Shown here: positions 22,865 to 22,886 of the stretch, one piece after another
Numbering within the stretch: position 1 is the first letter of the stretch
Layout: the number at the start of each line of letters is the position of its first letter
DNA from: an uncultured bacterium
GTDB lineage: Bacteria; Verrucomicrobiota; Lentisphaeria; Victivallales; Victivallaceae
Direction: 5' to 3'
Length of the DNA: 22,886 nucleotides
Assembly: GCA_949286445.1 (NCBI GenBank)
Contig: CASECL010000287.1
Location: 1 to 22,886, forward strand
Translations under genes and position numbers: made by a program
The notes under the pieces: model-generated
What the model was told of the DNA's origin: nothing
What the model saw: the letters and a program-made list of their open reading frames with translations, nothing else
Database searches by the model: none

Positions 22865-22886
22865 CTCCAGCTTGAAAAAACTGGAG
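22865..22886. repeat. inverted repeat at the window edge
   Basis: CTCCAG (22865-22870) and CTGGAG (22881-22886) are complementary around CTTGAAAAAA. The right arm is cut by the window edge, so its full length and role cannot be judged; it may be the stem of a terminator or leader element. Confidence 0.3.

Overview
The window looks like chromosomal DNA from a Gram-negative, fermentative bacterium. The best guess is the PVC superphylum, probably Lentisphaerota or a close relative. This is an inference from gene content: signal-peptide TPR protein, LacI regulator, URO-D-like protein, heparinase II/III-like secreted protein, and a PurF paralogue starting MGGFFG. No rRNA or other marker confirms it. 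I see no tRNA or rRNA gene, transposase, integrase, phage gene or CRISPR array.

Region 1 (1-3415, minus strand) reads trxA - queD - queE - queC - dinG-like helicase, the last cut by the left edge. QueD, QueE and QueC are consecutive enzymes making preQ0, the 7-deazaguanine precursor of queuosine. Genes overlap or nearly touch, except for a 206-base gap before queC that holds a hairpin. Mirror-image promoters between 3542 and 3598 probably drive trxA leftward and a GYF-RDD membrane protein rightward.

Region 2 (3643-5465) holds that membrane protein, a gene-poor stretch of about 740 bases with a degenerate 16-bp tandem repeat, and an HU/IHF-family DNA-binding protein with its own terminator.

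Region 3 (5507-10754, plus strand) is a housekeeping block: hisS - adk - map - infA, with overlapping reading frames at hisS/adk and map/infA, then ackA - pta for acetate and ATP production from acetyl-CoA, closed by a strong terminator. The adk-map-infA order is that of the classic ribosomal-protein operon, but here it stands without ribosomal protein genes.

Region 4 (10779-13749, plus strand) pairs a URO-D superfamily protein of unknown role with oligoendopeptidase F, ending in a 15-bp-stem terminator. Region 5 (13832-15811, minus strand) is a LacI-family regulator followed by a secreted TPR protein, with a LacI-type operator candidate between them.

Region 6 (15812-16766) is AT-rich and gene-poor, with a probable gene remnant, short repeats and a terminator. 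Region 7 (16767-20113) is a divergent pair: an AMP-forming acyl-CoA synthetase (minus) and a PurF-like protein (plus) that keeps the PRPP loop and the four probable Fe-S cysteines but has lost the N-terminal catalytic cysteine. Region 8 (20137-22886) is a large secreted heparinase II/III-like protein (minus) and its upstream region.

No wholly new multi-gene system is evident. The strongest candidates for new biology are the nucleophile-less PurF paralogue, the URO-D-like/PepF pair, and the LacI/TPR unit.
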